Assembly: GCF_963662255.1 (NCBI RefSeq)
Contig: NW_026912157.1
Coordinates: 305,001 to 369,000 of the forward strand
Direction of reading: 5' to 3'
From: Cinclus cinclus
Taxonomy: Eukaryota; Chordata; Aves; Passeriformes; Cinclidae
DNA: 64,000 nt
Part shown: piece by piece, positions 62,701-64,000 of the stretch
How the letters are laid out: the number at the start of each line of letters is the position of its first letter
Numbering within the stretch: the stretch's first letter is position 1
Notes under the pieces: generated by a model
What the model was told of the DNA's origin: nothing
Databases searched by the model: none
Seen by the model: the letters and a program-made list of their open reading frames with translations, nothing else
Translations under genes and position numbers: made by a program

Positions 62701-64000
62701 ATGACATCTGCATTGAGGGTTCTTGAGTTTGGCTTCTTGGGGAAAAGTGCCTCCTTTCGGAGCCAACTTGCCTAACTTGCCTGCGGCCCATCCTGGGCTT
62801 TTGCTACAAAAATTCCATAAGGACGAGGATTTCTCCCAGACCAAAGCTGCCCCCTCCTCCAAACCTGGCTGCCATCGGAGGCCCAAACGCGCCCTACAAA
62901 ATGACATCTGCATTGTGGGTTCTTGAGTTTGGCTTCTTGGGGGAAAGTGCCTCCTTTCAAAGCAACTTGCCTAACTTGCCTGCGGCCCATGCGGGGATTT
63001 TCCCTACAAAAATTCCATAAGGACGAGGATTTCTCCCAGACCAAAGCTGCCCCCTCCTCCAAACCTGGCTGCCATCGGAGGCCCAAACGCGCCCTACAAA
63101 ATGACACCTGCCAAGTGGGCTCTTGAGTTTGGCTTCTTGGGGAAAAGTGACTCCTTTCAAAACCAACTTGCCTGCGTCCCGTCCCGGGCTTTTGCTACAA
63201 AAATTCCATACGGACGAGGATTCCTCCCAGACCAAAGCTGCCCCCTCCTCCAAACCTGGCTGCCATCGGAGGCCCAAACGAGCCCTAGAAAATGACACCT
63301 GCCAAGTGGGCTCTTGAGTTTGGCTTTCTGGGGAAATGTGCCTCCTTTCGGAGTCAACTTGCCTGCGGCCCATGCAGGGCTTTTGCCTACAAAAATTCCA
63401 TAAGGACGAGGATTTCTCCCAGACCAAAGCTGCCCCCTCCTCCAAACCTGGCTGCCATCGGAGGCCCAAACGTGCCCTACAAAATGACATCTGCCAAGTG
63501 GGCTCTTGAGTTTGGCTTCTTGGGTGGAAGTACCTCCTTTCAAAGCCAACTTGCCTGCGGCCCGTCCTGGGCTTTTGCCTACAAAAATTCCATAAGGACG
63601 AGGATTTCTCCCAGACCAAAGCTGCCCCCTCCTCCAAACCTGGCTGCCATCGGAGGCCCAAACGCGCCCCACCAAATGACACCTGCATTGAGGGTTCTTG
63701 AGTTTGGCTTCCTGGGGAAAAGTGCCTCCTTTCGGAGTCAACTTGCCTGCGGCCCATGCAGGGCTTTTGCCTACAAAAATTCCAGAAGGACGAGGATTTC
63801 TCCCAGACCAAAGCTGCCCCCTCCTCCAAACCTGGCTGCCATCGGAGGCCCAAACGTACCCTACAAAATGACACCTGCCAAGTGGGCTCTTGAGTTTGGC
63901 TTCTTGGGGAAAAGTGACTCCTTTCAAAACCAACTTGCCTGCATCCCGTCCCGGGCTTTTGCTACAAAAATTCCATAAGGACGAGGATTCCTCCCAGACC
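56736..64000. repeat. 49-monomer tandem duplication, copy 2 (cut by window edge)
   Basis: This is the second copy of 47171-56735; about 7,265 of 9,565 bases are visible. It includes the rare CTGCGCCCCGTCCCGGACG unit (60031-60050) and the ACATAAATT marker at 62417. Such complete identity is either a very recent event or an assembly duplication. Confidence 0.88.

Larger units (their letters stand above)
1066..64000. repeat. Tandem satellite array, 192-bp basic monomer, about 320 copies
   Basis: The array is continuous and head-to-tail from here to the window edge, and probably continues beyond. Taking the recurrent GACATCTGCC or GACACCTGCC as monomer start, successive starts at 1141, 1342, 1534, 1726, 1927, 2118, 2310, 2511, 2712, 2904 and 3095 give steps of 201, 192, 192, 201, 191, 192, 201, 201, 192 and 191. 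The most conserved part is the run from CAAAAATTCC through GGATTTCTCCCAGACC, GCTGCCCCCTCCTCC and ATCGGAGGCCCAAACG. Most variation is in the 60-110 region of the monomer. A 192-bp monomer counted by hand is about 55% GC and has six CpGs. I do not recognise the family. No non-satellite insert was found in any part. Confidence 0.97.

Noticed and set aside
1066..64000. CRISPR array
   Set aside because: The repeat unit is about 192 bp with no short repeat separated by unique spacers; the whole unit is repeated.
1066..64000. CENP-B box in the monomer
   Set aside because: TTTCGGAGTCAACTTGCC begins like the box (TTCG) but lacks the A and CGGG at the required spacing. A centromeric role is therefore not supported.
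1066..64000. CTCF site on the minus strand of each monomer
   Set aside because: AGGGGGCAG matches only the 3' half of the consensus; the CC of the 5' half is replaced by GG. A motif score or ChIP data would be needed.
1066..64000. Transfer RNA, ribosomal RNA or retroelement insert in the array
   Set aside because: The satellite landmarks follow each other at 179-201 bp throughout; no gap large enough for such an insert was found.

Overview
This window is entirely repetitive and holds no gene I can support. It has two parts. Positions 1 to about 1045 are a degenerate telomere-type TTAGGG tract. From about 1066 to the right edge (about 63 kb) runs one unbroken, head-to-tail tandem satellite with a 192-bp basic monomer and common 201- and 191-bp length variants. 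At an average near 195 bp that is roughly 320 monomers. I saw no interruption by a transposon, unique sequence, tRNA, rRNA or exon-like segment.

The TTAGGG motif, the large satellite and the multi-kilobase near-identical blocks fit a subtelomeric or heterochromatic region of a eukaryote, most likely a vertebrate. I do not recognise the satellite by name and cannot place the species. The G-rich strand of the telomere-like tract is the + strand and points rightward into the satellite. It is therefore not a normal left chromosome end, which would read CCCTAA; it reads as an interstitial telomeric tract, or the sign of a rearrangement or assembly orientation problem.

The array has a layered history that can be read from private variants. 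Left to right, the clearest duplicated blocks are: a 9-monomer unit of 1,733 bp (8.68-12.15 kb); a 21-monomer unit of about 4,070 bp followed by a 20-monomer copy (11.07-19.0 kb); a 12-monomer repeat (offset 2,339-2,348 bp, 19.4-23.9 kb); a 33-monomer tandem duplication of 6,436 bp (20.4-33.3 kb); a 16-monomer block (offset 3,111 then 2,919 bp, 30.6-36.4 kb); a 10-monomer offset block (1,944 bp, 35.7-39.0 kb); and a 49-monomer tandem duplication of 9,565 bp (47.2 kb to beyond the right edge). The joint between the two 6,436-bp copies is itself copied at 51.7-56.8 kb, inside the 9,565-bp unit, so these events can be put in order. The oldest-looking, least regular part is the first 6-7 kb, and some of its private variants reappear only at 43-50 kb.

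Long open frames exist on both strands because 192 and 201 are multiples of three; I treat them as a by-product of the period, not as genes. Nothing here looks like a new defence, mobile or coding system. The points of interest are the array's duplication history, the orientation of the telomeric tract, and the opposed G-rich strands of the two repeats.
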